A DNA stretch of 52,515 bases from Mesotaenium endlicherianum (taxonomy: Eukaryota; Streptophyta; Zygnematophyceae; Zygnematales; Mesotaeniaceae), in assembly GCA_009602735.1 (NCBI GenBank), contig WELA01013859.1:40973-93487 (forward strand), read 5' to 3'. The notes below the pieces were generated by a model. The model made no database searches. It saw only the letters and a list, made by a program, of their open reading frames with translations, and was not told where the DNA came from. Shown in pieces: positions 24,001 through 36,338 of the stretch (the stretch's first letter is position 1; each line of letters begins with the position of its first letter). The translations under genes and the position numbers were made by a program.

Positions 24001-27000
24001 GCGTAGGCCCAGGCATAGGCACAAGCACAAATGATGGCCAGGGGTCCAAGTCCAGCAGGGAGAGAGGCAGAGGCGCGGCGGCGCTCACCAGCACGTAGTA
24101 GCGCGGGACGCCGCAGTCGGCGATGCCGCTGTAGACCCGGCGCGCCACGTCCTTGACGTTCATGCCGAACCCGGGCTGGCCCGCCCCCTGCGCGTGCTCC
24201 GCGTAGTAGGCGAAGGCGACGGTGATGGTGTCCTTCTCGTACTGCGGGCACGCCTGCAGTGCGCCCGGGATGCTCGTAAACTCCACCTTCGACTTCTCCT
24301 CCGTGCACCTGAAGGCGGATCGACGGAGCAGGCAGGAGAGCAGGCTCCAGCAAGTCACGGTCAGCCTCATGATCAAGCAAGGGGCACAAGTCGCCACTCA
24401 CAGCTGGCGATCGGTGCTGAGCACCCACCAGAGGCAACCTGGGGAGTCACAGTTGGAGTGCAGGAGGAAAGTTTGATACGCAGAGGGGTTGGGCTTTCTC
24501 GAGTGTGCACATTGCAGACAGACAGACACGCGCCTCCATTCTTGTGCACGGCAGTCAGTTGCACAAGGCGTTAAGGACAAGATGGAACAGGTCCCTGAGA
24601 GGGACTCGCTCCCATGTACATCCACAAGCATGCAGAGTAGGAAAAAGAGGGAGAGGGAGAGGGGGAAGAGGGAGAGCACAGTGTAAGCTGCGCACGAGTT
24701 GAGCTGCCTGCCACAGCATGTATGGAGGAGCTTCACTCGCGCGACACGCGTCAGTCAGTCCCCGACCGAGACTGGCCAAATATAAGCCGGCCGGCCTGGG
24801 AAGTAGCTAAGTCAAGAGGCGGCTCGGGCCTGAGCACGTGCGCACCAGTTCTTGAGGAAGCGCTTGCGGCTGTACTCGCGCTCCACCACGCCCATGAAGC
24901 GCACGAGGCGGCCCTTCATGTTGCCGGCGGTGTAGGCCAGCAGGATGGACAGCCGCTCCCTCCTGTCGTCCCCCCGGTCCGTCTGCCGGTAGCCCACCAC
25001 CGCTTTGAGGTAGCGCAGCGCAAACGCCTTCACCGCCGCCTGCTGCACGTCCTCTGAGGCGCACGCGCCCCCACTCGCGCGCGCGGAGAGCACGATGCTG
25101 ATGGCCATCCGCCACACGTCGTACTGGTAGTCCGCGATCACGGCCTCGTCAAAGTCGCTCAGGCCGTACATGGGCCCCTCCGAGTCGCTCCCCGACGCGT
25201 TGAAGCTGTCCACCTGGCAGTCGCCGCAGATCCACGTGCGCGTGTCCTCGGTGCCAAACTTTGCCAGCCGCTCGTCTCCACTGCAATGCAGGAGCAGGCC
25301 CCCCCCTCCCCCCCCCCNNNNNNNNNNNNNNNNNNNNNNNNNNNNNNNNNNNNNNNNNNNNNNNNNNNNNNNNNNNNNNNNNNNNNNNNNNNNNNNNNNN
25401 NNNNNNNNNNNNNNNNNNNNNNNNNNNNNNNNNNNNNNNNNNNNNNNNNNNNNNNNNNNNNNNNNNNNNNNNNNNNNNNNNNNNNNNNNNNNNNNNNNNN
25501 NNNNNNNNNNNNNNNNNNNNNNNNNNNNNNNNNNNNNNNNNNNNNNNNNNNNNNNNNNNNNNNNNNNNNNNNNNNNNNNNNNNNNNNNNNNNNNNNNNNN
25601 NNNNNNNNNNNNNNNNNNNNNNNNNNNNNNNNNNNNNNNNNNNNNNNNNNNNNNNNNNNNNNNNNNNNNNNNNNNNNNNNNNNNNNNNNNNNNNNNNNNN
25701 NNNNNNNNNNNNNNNNNNNNNNNNNNNNNNNNNNNNNNNNNNNNNNNNNNNNNNNNNNNNNNNNNNNNNNNNNNNNNNNNNNNNNNNNNNNNNNNNNNNN
25801 NNNNNNNNNNNNNNNNNNNNNNNNNNNNNNNNNNNNNNNNNNNNNNNNNNNNNNNNNNNNNNNNNNNNNNNNNNNNNNNNNNNNNNNNNNNNNNNNNNNN
25901 NNNNNNNNNNNNNNNNNNNNNNNNNNNNNNNNNNNNNNNNNNNNNNNNNNNNNNNNNNNNNNNNNNNNCGCCGCCCCCACGCCCGCCCTCATTCCGAGGC
26001 TTTAGTGCCCAAGCTTGCTTGCTAACTGTGCCCAGGAGGGCCATCAACCGACCGACCGAGCGACACTTGGAGTCTTCCTGCTTCGCCTCACACGAGGTTA
26101 AGCTGTGCAGCTCGAGAGTTCTACTGCTGCTTCTGTCTTACTAGAGTTTCTGCTTTTGTTGTTAAGGAAGCGCTGTTGGCTGGTCCTAGGAGCAGCCTGC
26201 ACATGCGATGTACAGCTGTAGAGTGCAAGTCGAGAGCGAGAGTGCTATCACTGCTTCTGCCGTACTGTAGTTTCGTGAAAGAGCGCTCGTATCTTGTCCT
26301 GCAAAGAGCCTGCTGCTGGCATGTTTGCAGAAAACGCCCAGGATCTGCCGTGGCCTTCAGATACACGTAACATTGGACTAAATAAAAGCTCCCGGTGCTG
26401 GACCTTCACTCTGCTTGAAAAGCAGGTGGCTGACTGTTCAGGCCGGAGCTGTATGATTGTTGGAGCAGGTGCTTTGTTGTCTAGCATGCATTTTAATATA
26501 CTTCTTGTGCAATTAGACAACAGCATGCAAACATGCAAAGGCAAAAGCACTTCCTATTTCCATACCCACTCGCGAGACAATGTTACCTTTATCCTAGCCC
26601 TATCAATAATGTAGTCAAAGCAGATTAAACGGCTCGTCATTCTCTGCCAAACTGAGAGGTTAGAGCAGTATTCACAAAGGATGCAGCAGACTCTCAAGGC
26701 CAGCTGAAATTTGTGTATACAAATTGGTTTCAAAGATGATAGTTGAAAAGTTGATGAAAATGCAGCATGACTGATCAATCCGGCGAAGAACATTGTCGAA
26801 AGTGGGGCGTCTGAGGCATGCAGGCACCTGAAGTCAGCCCAGAAGAGGTGATTTGTGCCTTTGAAGAAAGAAGATGGAGATTCTCCAAGCCTCTCATACT
26901 TCTTTGATAGTGCTAGCTGGGGTAATCCTCGGTTCCATTCCTCTATGGCAGCTACCACATGCATTTCCCGGTCAAGAATCTCCTCATTATCAAATGCTGC

Positions 27001-27015
27001 TCCATTTTGGAACAT
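21088..27015 (-). CDS. DUF2252 family protein, six exons
   Basis: Minus-strand exons 27015–26828, 25280–24846, 24308–24089, 23110–22916, 22056–21928 and 21327–21088 join in phase to 468 aa, about the length of bacterial DUF2252 proteins. Signatures in order: LDREMHVVAAIEEW and FFKGTNHLFWADF (exon 1); GDERLAKFGTEDTRTWICGD, then DFDEAVIADYQYDVWRM (exon 2); DVARRVYSGIADCGVPRYYVL (exon 3); LHVLDVKLQQRP (exon 4); YSVRDLSPYEEW (exon 5). DUF2252 has no firmly established reaction; its fold and GD..H..N/DFDE motifs recall aminoglycoside-phosphotransferase-like kinases. Here the usual His and Asn after GD appear as Gln and Ser (GDCQVDS), so activity is uncertain. Exon 1 runs open upstream of 27015 to an in-frame TGA near 27068, so a 5' exon is possible. 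Confidence 0.82.
25318..25968. other. Assembly gap (651 Ns)
   Basis: Run of N flanked by a C-run on the left and a C-rich stretch on the right. It lies inside intron 1 of the DUF2252 gene. The donor at 26828 and acceptor at 25280 fit in phase and in family sequence (…FWADF-S-GDERLAKFG…), so no exon needs to be hidden in it. Confidence 0.95.
26121..26827. other. Rest of DUF2252 intron 1
   Basis: Low-GC DNA with no coding signal on either strand. It shares a weak internal similarity (CTGCTTCTG with TTTCTG/TTTCGTG nearby, at about 26130 and 26255), which hints at an old duplication. Confidence 0.4.
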
Positions 27016-27589
27016 CCTCGATAGCTTGCCAACCGTTTTTTTGGGTAATTGCTCGTACCGTACGGCTCAGTGGTCAAGTATTATGGACACCTAAAAAGCT
27101 CCTCATGTCTGAACGTTGACAGTAACCATTCTGCACAGCTCCCAAGTGGGCTGCTTATGCAGCTGATCCCGGTGCCGAAGGTGGACCGCTAAGAAAGTGC
27201 ATTCAAGAGCACATTTCTGTCCTGAAAGAGCTTAGTTGCTCATTCCGTTTACTGATCGATGGATGAAGAATACTGGTGGAAGTTGATAGTAGAATTAAGC
27301 TGGAGAAGAGTCGTCCTCCCACATGGATCCCACCAAACGCTGTGCTCGAGATGGCTCGAGATTGGTTTGAGAGCCATCGAGAGCACTTAAAAACCAGATC
27401 CGCCCTTGGCGCGCATGCAAGCCTGGACCTCGGAGCCTGGTCTCCAGGAGGGAAAAACAAAACACAAAGGTTGGAAAACAATGTGGCTGGTTTATCGTTG
27501 ACCCGTATATATCTTGATAGCCTGTAGGTATTTTCAAAAGCTGTAGTCATTATTCTGACCCAAATGACAGGGTACTCTGAGGGCGACCG

Positions 27590-27970
27590 CTAATATAGCA
27601 TTCTTGTTGACCGCTTTGACTTTTGTTCAGCCGCTTGGCTGGAGCCCGTCGGACCAGATTGCACCACATTGGACTGCATTGGACTCCATAATTTGCTATT
27701 TGGAGGCAATTGAAGAACCTGACTTAATCTGGAGCCCGGAACATAGTTGCATGCATGGTACTCTGTTCTTCGGCCATCTTTGTCTATGATTTTCGCCATG
27801 AAAAAATATTCAGCCATTCCATCGCAAACCTCCATCCTCTGGCATAGTTCGTCAAACCCAGTGAATTGACTCGTTCTGAACGATACGAAATGGCTGACTC
27901 CGCTCTTATCCTGGATAAAAAGCAGTAGTAGGGCCGCTGCCAAAAGCATTATAGGCAAGGCTGTTCTCAA
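27590..27970 (-). CDS. ORF with signal-peptide-like start, possible 5' exon
   Basis: A 126-codon ORF starting with MRTALPIMLLAAALLLLF, a good signal peptide or anchor (short basic n-region, hydrophobic core), followed by an ordinary-looking soluble segment with four Cys residues. It lies 575 bp upstream of the DUF2252 gene on the same strand. It could be that gene's first exon (a donor such as AAGTCAG|GTTCTT is present), or a small separate secreted protein, or chance. I recognise no family. Confidence 0.3.
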   Translation of the reverse strand: MRTALPIMLLAAALLLLFIQDKSGVSHFVSFRTSQFTGFDELCQRMEVCDGMAEYFFMAKIIDKDGRRTEYHACNYVPGSRLSQVLQLPPNSKLWSPMQSNVVQSGPTGSSQAAEQKSKRSTRMLY

Positions 27971-28714
27971 TCAGACGAGCTGATGGAACGTGTTATCCTT
28001 TAAATTGATCTGTCCATAAATGCATACCTTAGCGTATGCATGGAGGCAAGCTCAGGTAGCATCGAGTTGACAAATTATAATATCATCTTATGTTGCCGGC
28101 GTGCCAAAATTGGTTTAGACCAAAACATCCTCTTTTGCATTCCATCATTGACTTCTATGCTACCACATCTGCCAAACCTGAAGCGACCTGCTGCGTAGGC
28201 TGTACGTCGGAACCCAACCCTCATATTTTCCCTTTTGTACTACCCATAACTCTACTCAGAATATACTTGTCAGTGGAGAAGTGGCTTGCACTCATATGTA
28301 GCTTAAGGTGTGTCATACGTGTTGTGTAGGACTGCAGTTCTTATATGTGCAGTTGGCACATGCGGTTGAAGGAGGGAGCAGGGATTCAATGAAGTGCCTC
28401 ATGACCAGCGGGTGTATAATACTGAAACAGATTACTCATGCCCGCGTGCCTCGTACTTTTACATTTACGAATGCTGGACGCAAGGAAAAACGTGTTGCCT
28501 GTAGGACATTCTGATCTGGCCAATGATCTAGCCATTGCTCTTTCACTTTTACACATGTATAAGCTATGTTCCTAGTTCTGGTCGCAGACGACGTGCATGT
28601 GACTTCATGACAAGAATGCCTCTCATTATTATTGCCAGATAATCAACTCCAGCAGTAGCCATAGTAGGCTGACCGGGCAGGACTTGTGTTGTGTGTGCAG
28701 AGAGACTTTCTGGC

Positions 28715-31700
28715 ATGCTAGTTGTTCAGCGCCCGAAGGCTCCCCTGGTGGAGCTGCTGTCGTGCTCCTTATGCGGCTGCCTGTACCAGGAGGCCACCAC
28801 CATCATCGAGTGTTTGCATACTTGTAAGTTGAGCAAGTGCTCATCTGTGACGAGAGACACCAAGAAGAAATAAAAGAAAGTAGGCAAACAAACAAAAGCA
28901 ATCACCGAAGACTCGTGCACATGTGCATACAGGAACATGCATATTCACGCCCATGGTTAAGCATTTTCGATGTCTCCATATGTACCTCTCTTGGGGTTTT
29001 TCTTGTGCCTTAAATGCGCATATAACATACATATGTGTATGACACATATGTATACATATATATTCATATATATATATATATATATATCACATGTGCATAT
29101 ATATTTATATGTGTGTGTAGATATATACATATGTTCTGAAATGTGGGTGCATGTGTGTTACCAACTATGTGTGCTTACTATATATGCCTCATTCTCATGC
29201 ATTAGAGGCTACATTCTCCGGAAATGGCATGCTGACAGGTGCCAGATAGACTGCATGGTTCTAGCTGCTCCCGCATGCATGTAGGCCTGACAGCATTTTG
29301 CGCACCCCTTGCCTGCCTTCCTCCAAGGGGTCCATGTGCCCGCCTCTTTGAGTGCGTGTACAGGATGAGCCAAGCAGTCCTGCAGCTGGCAATGTATCCG
29401 ATAGAAAAGCCGAGTCAGTGTCTCAAAGCGACACTGCACGCTGTTTCAGGTCTGTGCTGCTGCACGCCTGCGGAGGGCAGGTCGTGTACCAGCTGTCCTT
29501 GAGCCCCACGACCAATACCCACTCAAAAACCGGATACTGGACTCGGTCCCTAAAAATTTTTAGGTTTAGGGTCCTCACCCCGGGTTTTGGCGCCGGACAC
29601 CGGGTTCAGGGCAAAGCTCCTTGGGGGACTAAGATGCATCCAGCTGGGAAAGCAGGTGTTGAGCTTCAAGGCACGCTGGCTTGCTCGCTCGCTCGCTTGC
29701 TCTGTTACTTGTCTCTTGCTCATTTGGCCGAACGGTCCCCTCTCTCCTGTCCTCCCTTCTCTCCTCTCCTCTCCCGTCCCCCTCTCCGTTCACGTCTACT
29801 CCTCCTCCTCCTCCTCCTCCTCCTCCTCCTCTTCCTTCTCTTCCTTTTCCTGCTGGTGCTGGTCTGTGGGCCCTCTCGACGGGCGGTGCAGTCTGCCGGG
29901 CGTGCATCGACACGCACTTCTGCCGCGACAAGGGCCACGCGCTGTGCCCCACATGTGGCACCAACCTCGGCGCCAACCCAGGCGAAAAGCTCAGGTGAAA
30001 CTCCCATCCGCATCAATTCAAAGTCAACCAGCCTTTGAAGAAGTTGCATGCCCCAGCATATTAGACGAGGAAGAGAAGTCGATGAGAAATGAGATAAGGA
30101 GTTGCATGGCGGGCTGTTGGGTAGAGCTCAAGATCACGTAGGAAAAAGGCCTATCAGAGCTCGTGTGGTGCCGCCAGGTGGCCTCCTTGCCGGTGCTCGT
30201 ACGCCAAATCCATGTAGCTCCAGGCTCAGAGGTGTTAGAGGAGGGGGCCAGCTTCCTCGGTAAGAGTGTGCTGCAATAGCAGCTGTGTCACAACGTCGCG
30301 CGTTCTCTCGATCCGCATCGCTGAGTCTACTGGCATCGCATTCGCAAGCCTGAGTGCGAAGCGCACATGGACATACCCCCCCTGATAGAACCTGCGCGCG
30401 AAGCACACTGGAAATTTGGCTCCCCGTGCACCTACCTAGCTTCTGGACTCAACATTTAGCCGGTGTGCTTGTTTTAGGGCTGAAGGCAGAGCCTCTTCCA
30501 GCTCAGCATGGGGCTCTTGCCAACAATGGAGACACATGTCCAGGATGTGACAATGCTCACTACGCAGGTGTCGTCGCCTCAGGGCTTCGGCTGTAGGGCT
30601 CAGGAGGGTGTATGAGGGCCTCAGTGAGATCCAGAGTTCAACTGCGCTGAATAGAGACATAATGTATTGACGATCAACATCACATGTGCCCTGAAGTTGC
30701 AGCCCACACCAGACCCTTGCTTCCTTGACTACCAACCCTAAGTTGCATTTTTGTTTCCGCATAAATTTGACACCTGGACTGGTACGCCCGGGATTGGACA
30801 ACACGCTCCTTGTGGTGTAGGCTTTATCACTGGATTCATTCCCGCGGGCACGTGACAGTGGCAGCACAGCAAGGCTAGAACTGAGCCCAATGCTCGCACC
30901 TTGTGTGTAGGTAGCTGTTGTCCCACTGACCAATTCCCGCACGTACGTGCGCATGCGCGCGCGTGCAAACGCTGGCTTAATAATAATGTGCTTGTGACCC
31001 TAATGGGTTGCTTTGGGTGTTGGCTCCTGAATTCCTTAATTTGACCCTTGGGCAACTCTCATCACAGTTAATAGCTTCTAAGCACGTGTGCAGAGGCTTC
31101 TTTTTGGCACTATATGTCTCGCTTCCCTGGGAGGACCTCCTTAAGCACATTAGCATTTAGCTTCGAACACTACACGAGTGCCTGCCCTCAATGGTTGCAC
31201 GCGCACACACACACACACACTCACACATACACACACACACACGCTTGCACACTTACGCAGCAAGTGTGAAGAAAAGGGAGAAAGGGAGGGCATGCTTGTA
31301 GCGCCACTGATAATTACTGTACCAGTGCGCTCCGCACATGCAACAGCACCTCCTGTTGAGTTGCCTCATCTCTCGTTCCTCCCTTCTTCCCTCGCAGGCC
31401 GGACAGCCACCTGGCGGACCTCGTCCTCAAACTCTTCCCTCTGGAGCAGCCCCAGCCGGCATCCCAGCATCATCACAACCACCACCACCGTCACCATCCT
31501 CCTCATCAGCACGAGCTCCCGCGCCAGCACCAGCATCAGCACCAGCATGAGAAAAGAGGCGAAGGCGGAGGAAAAGGGCCGGGAGGAGCTGGCGGGGCTC
31601 CTCCTGCAGGGGTGAAGGCAGTAGAGCCAGAGCCTCTTGTGACGCCGCAGCCAGAGGCGCCTCCAAGGAAGAGATTCAAGCTGGCCAAAGGACGCAGCAG

Positions 31701-34700
31701 CAGTGTGAACGGTCAACATGAGGAAGGCAACAGTCGAGGGGAGTGGGGGGGGCTTCTTCGAAGAGGTGCGGCGGTGCCACCTGGTTCCGCGGCAGGGATG
31801 ACGAGGAGGGCCACGCCTGGGGGGGGAGGAGCCCACCCCACGCCTGCGCACGTGCACGTGCACGCGCACACAAGCGTGCGCATGCTTGCGGAGAAAGTTG
31901 CAAGGGGCGAGCTGGAGCCGCTGTCGGTGGTGCACGAGCTCGAGCGGCTGGGTGGGGGAGATCTGCTTGAAGGGATGCTCCCACCTCCTTCTGCCTCTCC
32001 TCCTCCTGTCGCTGCTCCTGCTCCTCCTCCTGCTGCTCCTCCTCCTGCTGCTGCGACTGCTACTGCTGCTGGACCTTTCATAAACGGGCTGACTCCAAGT
32101 CCAAGTCCAAGCCTGCTACTTCCTGGATTACTACGGTCGCAAGGGGACCCCTTATACTCAGCGACCTCTTTCCATTGGTCATCTCCCCACCGTCTTGCCC
32201 CCGGCTATGACAACTCGGCAGAGCGTGCGATGGAGGAGCAGCAGCAGCAACAGCAGCAGCAGTGGCAATGGAAATCTCAGCATTCACGCCAACACCGGTC
32301 TCTTCCCCATGGCCCTTCGCCTCCTCTTCTTCCTCCTTCTCCTACTCCGAACTCTCCTACTCCTGCTCCTACTCTCACTGCTACTGCTACTGCTACTGGC
32401 CCAACAGCTTGCTGTGCACCTCCTGGGGAGCCGCTTGGAGGCGAGCGTGGCAAGACCCAGACTCACTTGGAGAAGGAGAAGACGAAGAAGGAGAAGAGGG
32501 AGAAGACGAAGGGAGATGTTGATGGTTTTAAAGCAGCATATACGTCCCCTCCTCTTCTGCAGAGCTGGCACACCAAGGCAGAGATGAGGCAACAGATGGA
32601 GGGCGAGCGGGGGCTTGGGGCGCCGCTGCTTGTTGGCGCCGAAGCAGACGATGAGAGCAGCACGCATATGTGGATTGAGCTGCAGGCATGGCGGGAGAAG
32701 TGGGTTCCTGCCCTTCCTTTTCCTCCTCCTCCTCCTCTTACCCCCTGGGGCGTGCGAGCGCATGCGTGTTAGTGTGTGTGTGTGTGCCTGCGCCTGTGCC
32801 TGTGCCTGTGCCTGCTCTGTCTGGCTGAGGCGAAAGTCCGTAGGTGCGGACCTGGAGGGGGACTGAGACTGGCGTGACCTGCCATGCAGCCCAGCTAGCC
32901 CCCTGGCTGCCTGGAGGCTTGGGCATCGGACACCTGGCACTCTTCTTTGTTGCTCTCAGGCTCTTGCGGAGTCGGCCAAGGGGCTGATGCATCTGGTGCT
33001 CCTTGCTGACTGCCGGCCGTCTGTGCGTGCGTGTCAACATGCGTGTGTGCGTGGATGCATGGCAGGGGCTTGCATTCAGGGTGTGTTTTTAGGTCTTGGT
33101 TTCGGGAGTAGTGAGAGGTCTCTTCGCCACCTTCCTGTGAATGGGCGCGCAGCTCTGGTGCCCCTAGAATTTGCAAGTAGTCTGTGACAGGGGTACGATA
33201 CCGTGCAATAAGGACATTGGTGGACGCATGGAGGGGTGGTGCCATCATAGGCCGAAATGCAAATATTCACGCTGTAAAGAGATCAGTAACGTACATGCAG
33301 AGCAGTGCACTCAGTATCCAGTCAGTACCTGTTTCCCTTCTCTCCTCTGGAGGGGAGTCAAACACAGCATATGAAAAAGATAGAGCAAAGTGGTTATGGG
33401 AGCTTGCAATACCATACACTGCTTGCACTGCTTCTGCATCTGCGCTTGTGATGACATTTGCATTTGCGTTTGCGTTTCCTTCCACACGCGATTTCGAGCT
33501 TGCTCTCCAATGCTCAAGATATGCTGCTCCCTTGGAAGACTGACAAAAACTCACTAATCAAGTCTGTCTGTTTCCATTCTCGTCCAACATCGGGAGCGTC
33601 ACCTTCTCGGCCCCCTGTTGTTACGTTAGCTGACAACGTGTATCTCATCCTTATCCTGTGTATGCAGGGCCACGCCGCAGCGACAGCTGGCGGAGCTGCC
33701 AAAGAAGTACCTCAAGGCCAGGTAAGAGACTTGCCATCGTCGGAGTCTTATATGCCCCCGTTGCCCTCCTCTTCCGGCCTCTCTCTCCCACTGCCCTCCG
33801 GAATTCACAACCAACGTATGTGCTGTCTGAGGGCATATGCTTCTGCTGCTTTTGTACCCCCTTTCAGCAGGTGCCTCACTCCACCCCTTCTATTGTCTGA
33901 GCCTACGCTTGTTGACAGCTATGCTCGGGGTTCGGATTGTAAATGCTCAAAAGAGATATATGGGGCCTTGAGTGAGTTGCTGGGGCTAACAAGCCCGCAT
34001 GCTCTCCATGATAGCAACTCAGGTGCTAGCATCCAATGCCTGCATAAGCGCTGCTTCAGGTCTGGCCAGGGAACAGGAGGAGCCTGGCTGAGGGACTGGC
34101 GATGATGAGGACGAGCTGACTCACTCATTAGTCTCTTCACCATCTGCTGCTTTCGAAAGTCTGTCTCTTGTGGCAAAATTGACGAGTGGTGGCTGGCTGG
34201 GCGGCGCACTTGCGGCCACAATACAATTGCAGGAACAGGGAGATGCCAATATCCAAAGTGCGCCAATATGTAGCGCAGAATCTTGGCATGCGGAACCCAT
34301 CTCATGTGAGTGTGTCCAGTGCACCCAACGCATCTCTGCTGCCTCCTCACTTCCTCCTTCGCTCCTCTCTCTCTCCACTATCCTTCCCTCCCTCCCCCTG
34401 TTCCACCGTCTACCTTCCCTCCAATACTCCACCGTCTCCCTTTTCCTCCCTCCACTATTTTTACGTCCTACGTCCTTCCCTTGGTCTGCTCTTCCCTTAT
34501 TCCACCAACTTCTTTGTCCTTCCGTCCTTCCCTCTCCCCCTCCCTCCCCTCTCTCCCTCCTTCAATTCCCCTCAGGATGGATATGCCTTCTACCAATGCA
34601 TGCATGCTTGCAGGTGTGGAGGTGTAGATCTCAAATACTAGAGTGATGTACTTTTTGTAAACTTTTTTGTTGGTCATATGCCCTACCCAGTTCTGTAGAC

Positions 34701-35079
34701 AATCTGTGAAAGAACGAGATGTTCTGCACAATTGTGACCTCTGCTGAGCCAGCAAATAACTATGTCATGTGCCATGGCAAGCCTAAGTGAGTAAACATTG
34801 CACAGCACTCCAAATGTTCACCCAGACATCTCGGTTCACGTGGGAGATAATTGTGATGTGATGCTGTGGGTGCAGGTTGAAATGCTGTGTAGAGGGCAGC
34901 CTCTTCTTCCTGCTCTAAAACTTCAGCAAGTGCTCAACTTTTGGAATGAGACTGTGTGTGATGAGGCTTCTCCAACAGCAGGGAGCGACAACCGGGCTGC
35001 TGGCAGCCAGGAGTTAGAGAGGTCGTCCGGAAACAACCAGCGGTTGGTCCTAAGCTACCGTGGAAGCTTCACACGTTAA
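28715..35079 (+). CDS. DRIP/PCGF-like RING–RAWUL E3 ubiquitin ligase, six exons
   Basis: Exons 28715–28823, 29892–29994, 31398–32699, 33668–33721, 34233–34305 and 34876–35079 join in phase to 614 aa. The RING C3HC4 is complete only after splicing: Cys17, Cys20, Cys33, His35, Cys38, Cys41, Cys55, Cys58, followed by the family-typical GANPGEKLRPDSHLADLVLK (GG.PLEKLRPD in plant DRIPs). The middle exon (71–504) is expanded low complexity: His-rich about 95–120, Ala/Pro-rich, a Gln run near 352, and a Lys/Glu run near 430. The C-terminus has the RAWUL-like fold split over exons 4–6 (LPKKYLKAR, MPISKVRQYVAQNLGM, VEMLCRGQPLLP, LVLSYRG). Arabidopsis DRIP1/2 ubiquitinate DREB2A in drought response; that target is not shown here. 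ATG 28715 gives the usual short N-terminus; an upstream non-coding exon is possible. Confidence 0.88.
29045..29112. repeat. (TA)n-rich microsatellite in DRIP-like intron 1
   Basis: Imperfect AT/CATATA repeat within the intron between exons 1 and 2. Confidence 0.85.
29800..29832. repeat. (TCC)n tract next to a splice acceptor
   Basis: Eleven consecutive TCC-type triplets about 60 bp before the exon 2 acceptor at 29891. It probably serves as, or extends, the polypyrimidine tract. Confidence 0.85.
31202..31243. repeat. (CA)n microsatellite in DRIP-like intron 2
   Basis: Interrupted CA dinucleotide repeat. Confidence 0.85.
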
Positions 35080-36338
35080 AGTGTTGCAAGCTGAAGTCTG
35101 TATTACCGGTAGTCATGTCTAGCTTATGTGGGGACACGAAAATACCGTACCCCTACACAGGATGTGCAGCCAAATTTATTTGTTGTAGTAAAACACCTCC
35201 TACCTGGAGTAAATAAGGACTTATTTATCCTTCCACCTTTGAATTGTATCGACCAGATATGTTGCTACGCACATATTGCTGCCCTCATGCACATATTGCT
35301 GCCCTCATTCACACTCATTTTGTGCACATACATGAGATAATAACTCAACAGCAGCATCATAGCTGCTGCAAAGCCATGCCCTGCTTTTCCTTCCCAAGTC
35401 AAAAAGTACATTATGTGGCTAGCTGCGTTTGATCAGGCTACTAGCAAGGCACACAACTTGGTTGCTTCACATTTGGCTGCAACTGTGTACTCGGGAATTC
35501 TAGGATTGTGTAGACTTCAAAAATGAAACTTGCTATCTTCTTTTTGTAACGAGCTTTGCTACATTTTTCTGTCCTGACTAACATACATGCAACCACTGGC
35601 AACATGGTGAAGACAATGTGAGGGTAATGTCGTAGAGTTCCTGGGAAAGGACAACTCTTGGAAGTACCAAGAACTGTTGCTTGATTCCTCAGGAAGAGTA
35701 GTTTCCCATATAAAACTTCATGAGAACTCCCCCAAAAGTGTGAGTTTTTATCCCGTACAAAGACACTATGCATGTTCTCTCGCTCTCCAGGAAAGCCTAT
35801 CGACCACACATTTCTCCACCAACCGTTTCAATCAACCACCAGAAAAGGTGATTTGAGGTGCTACTTGTTCATGTTCAAATCTAGGCAGACAGTAGTCACA
35901 AGGGAACTATGTAGAGTATATACAGTTCAAGAGGTCTACCCCAATAAGTTCATAACCCAGAGCTTCAGATCAGTTGATGCTCCATCACCTCCTTAAGATG
36001 TGTCTTTTTAAAGCTTTGCTGACCCTTCACTACAAAGAAGTACTAGGCTGCTGGCTGCAGGTAGTGGACAGAATTTGTAAGAAGTTCAACAGAAACACGT
36101 GAAGAGAAAAAGAGTGAGCTGTAAATGTATAAACATGTACATAGATATGTATTTGCAATGATAGTCTATTAAACTCTGTTCTTGTCCAACCCACTTTTGG
36201 TCTAACTTCCGCTTGCATGAATACTAAGATATCATGTGTACAGATACTAGTTTGTAAGGGACAGATACTAGTTTGTCACTACTACACTACAAGTATGGCA
36301 CAGATGTTACATTGTTGATCATCTACATTAATGATTCT
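35080..36338. other. Intergenic, two short tandem duplications
   Basis: No gene seen. Contains the tandem 20-bp unit GCACATATTGCTGCCCTCAT twice at 35269–35308, and the 16-bp unit ACAGATACTAGTTTGT at 36240–36255 and 36261–36276. Confidence 0.6.

Noticed and set aside
23820..24060. Repetitive GGGCATGG/GACACGGGC stretch suggesting a repeat protein
   Set aside because: Lies in an intron of the DUF2252 gene; a degenerate simple repeat with no preferred frame.
24812..26144. Long ORFs running through the N gap on both strands
   Set aside because: The Ns are read as open codons. Only the DUF2252 exon (25280–24846) inside them is real.
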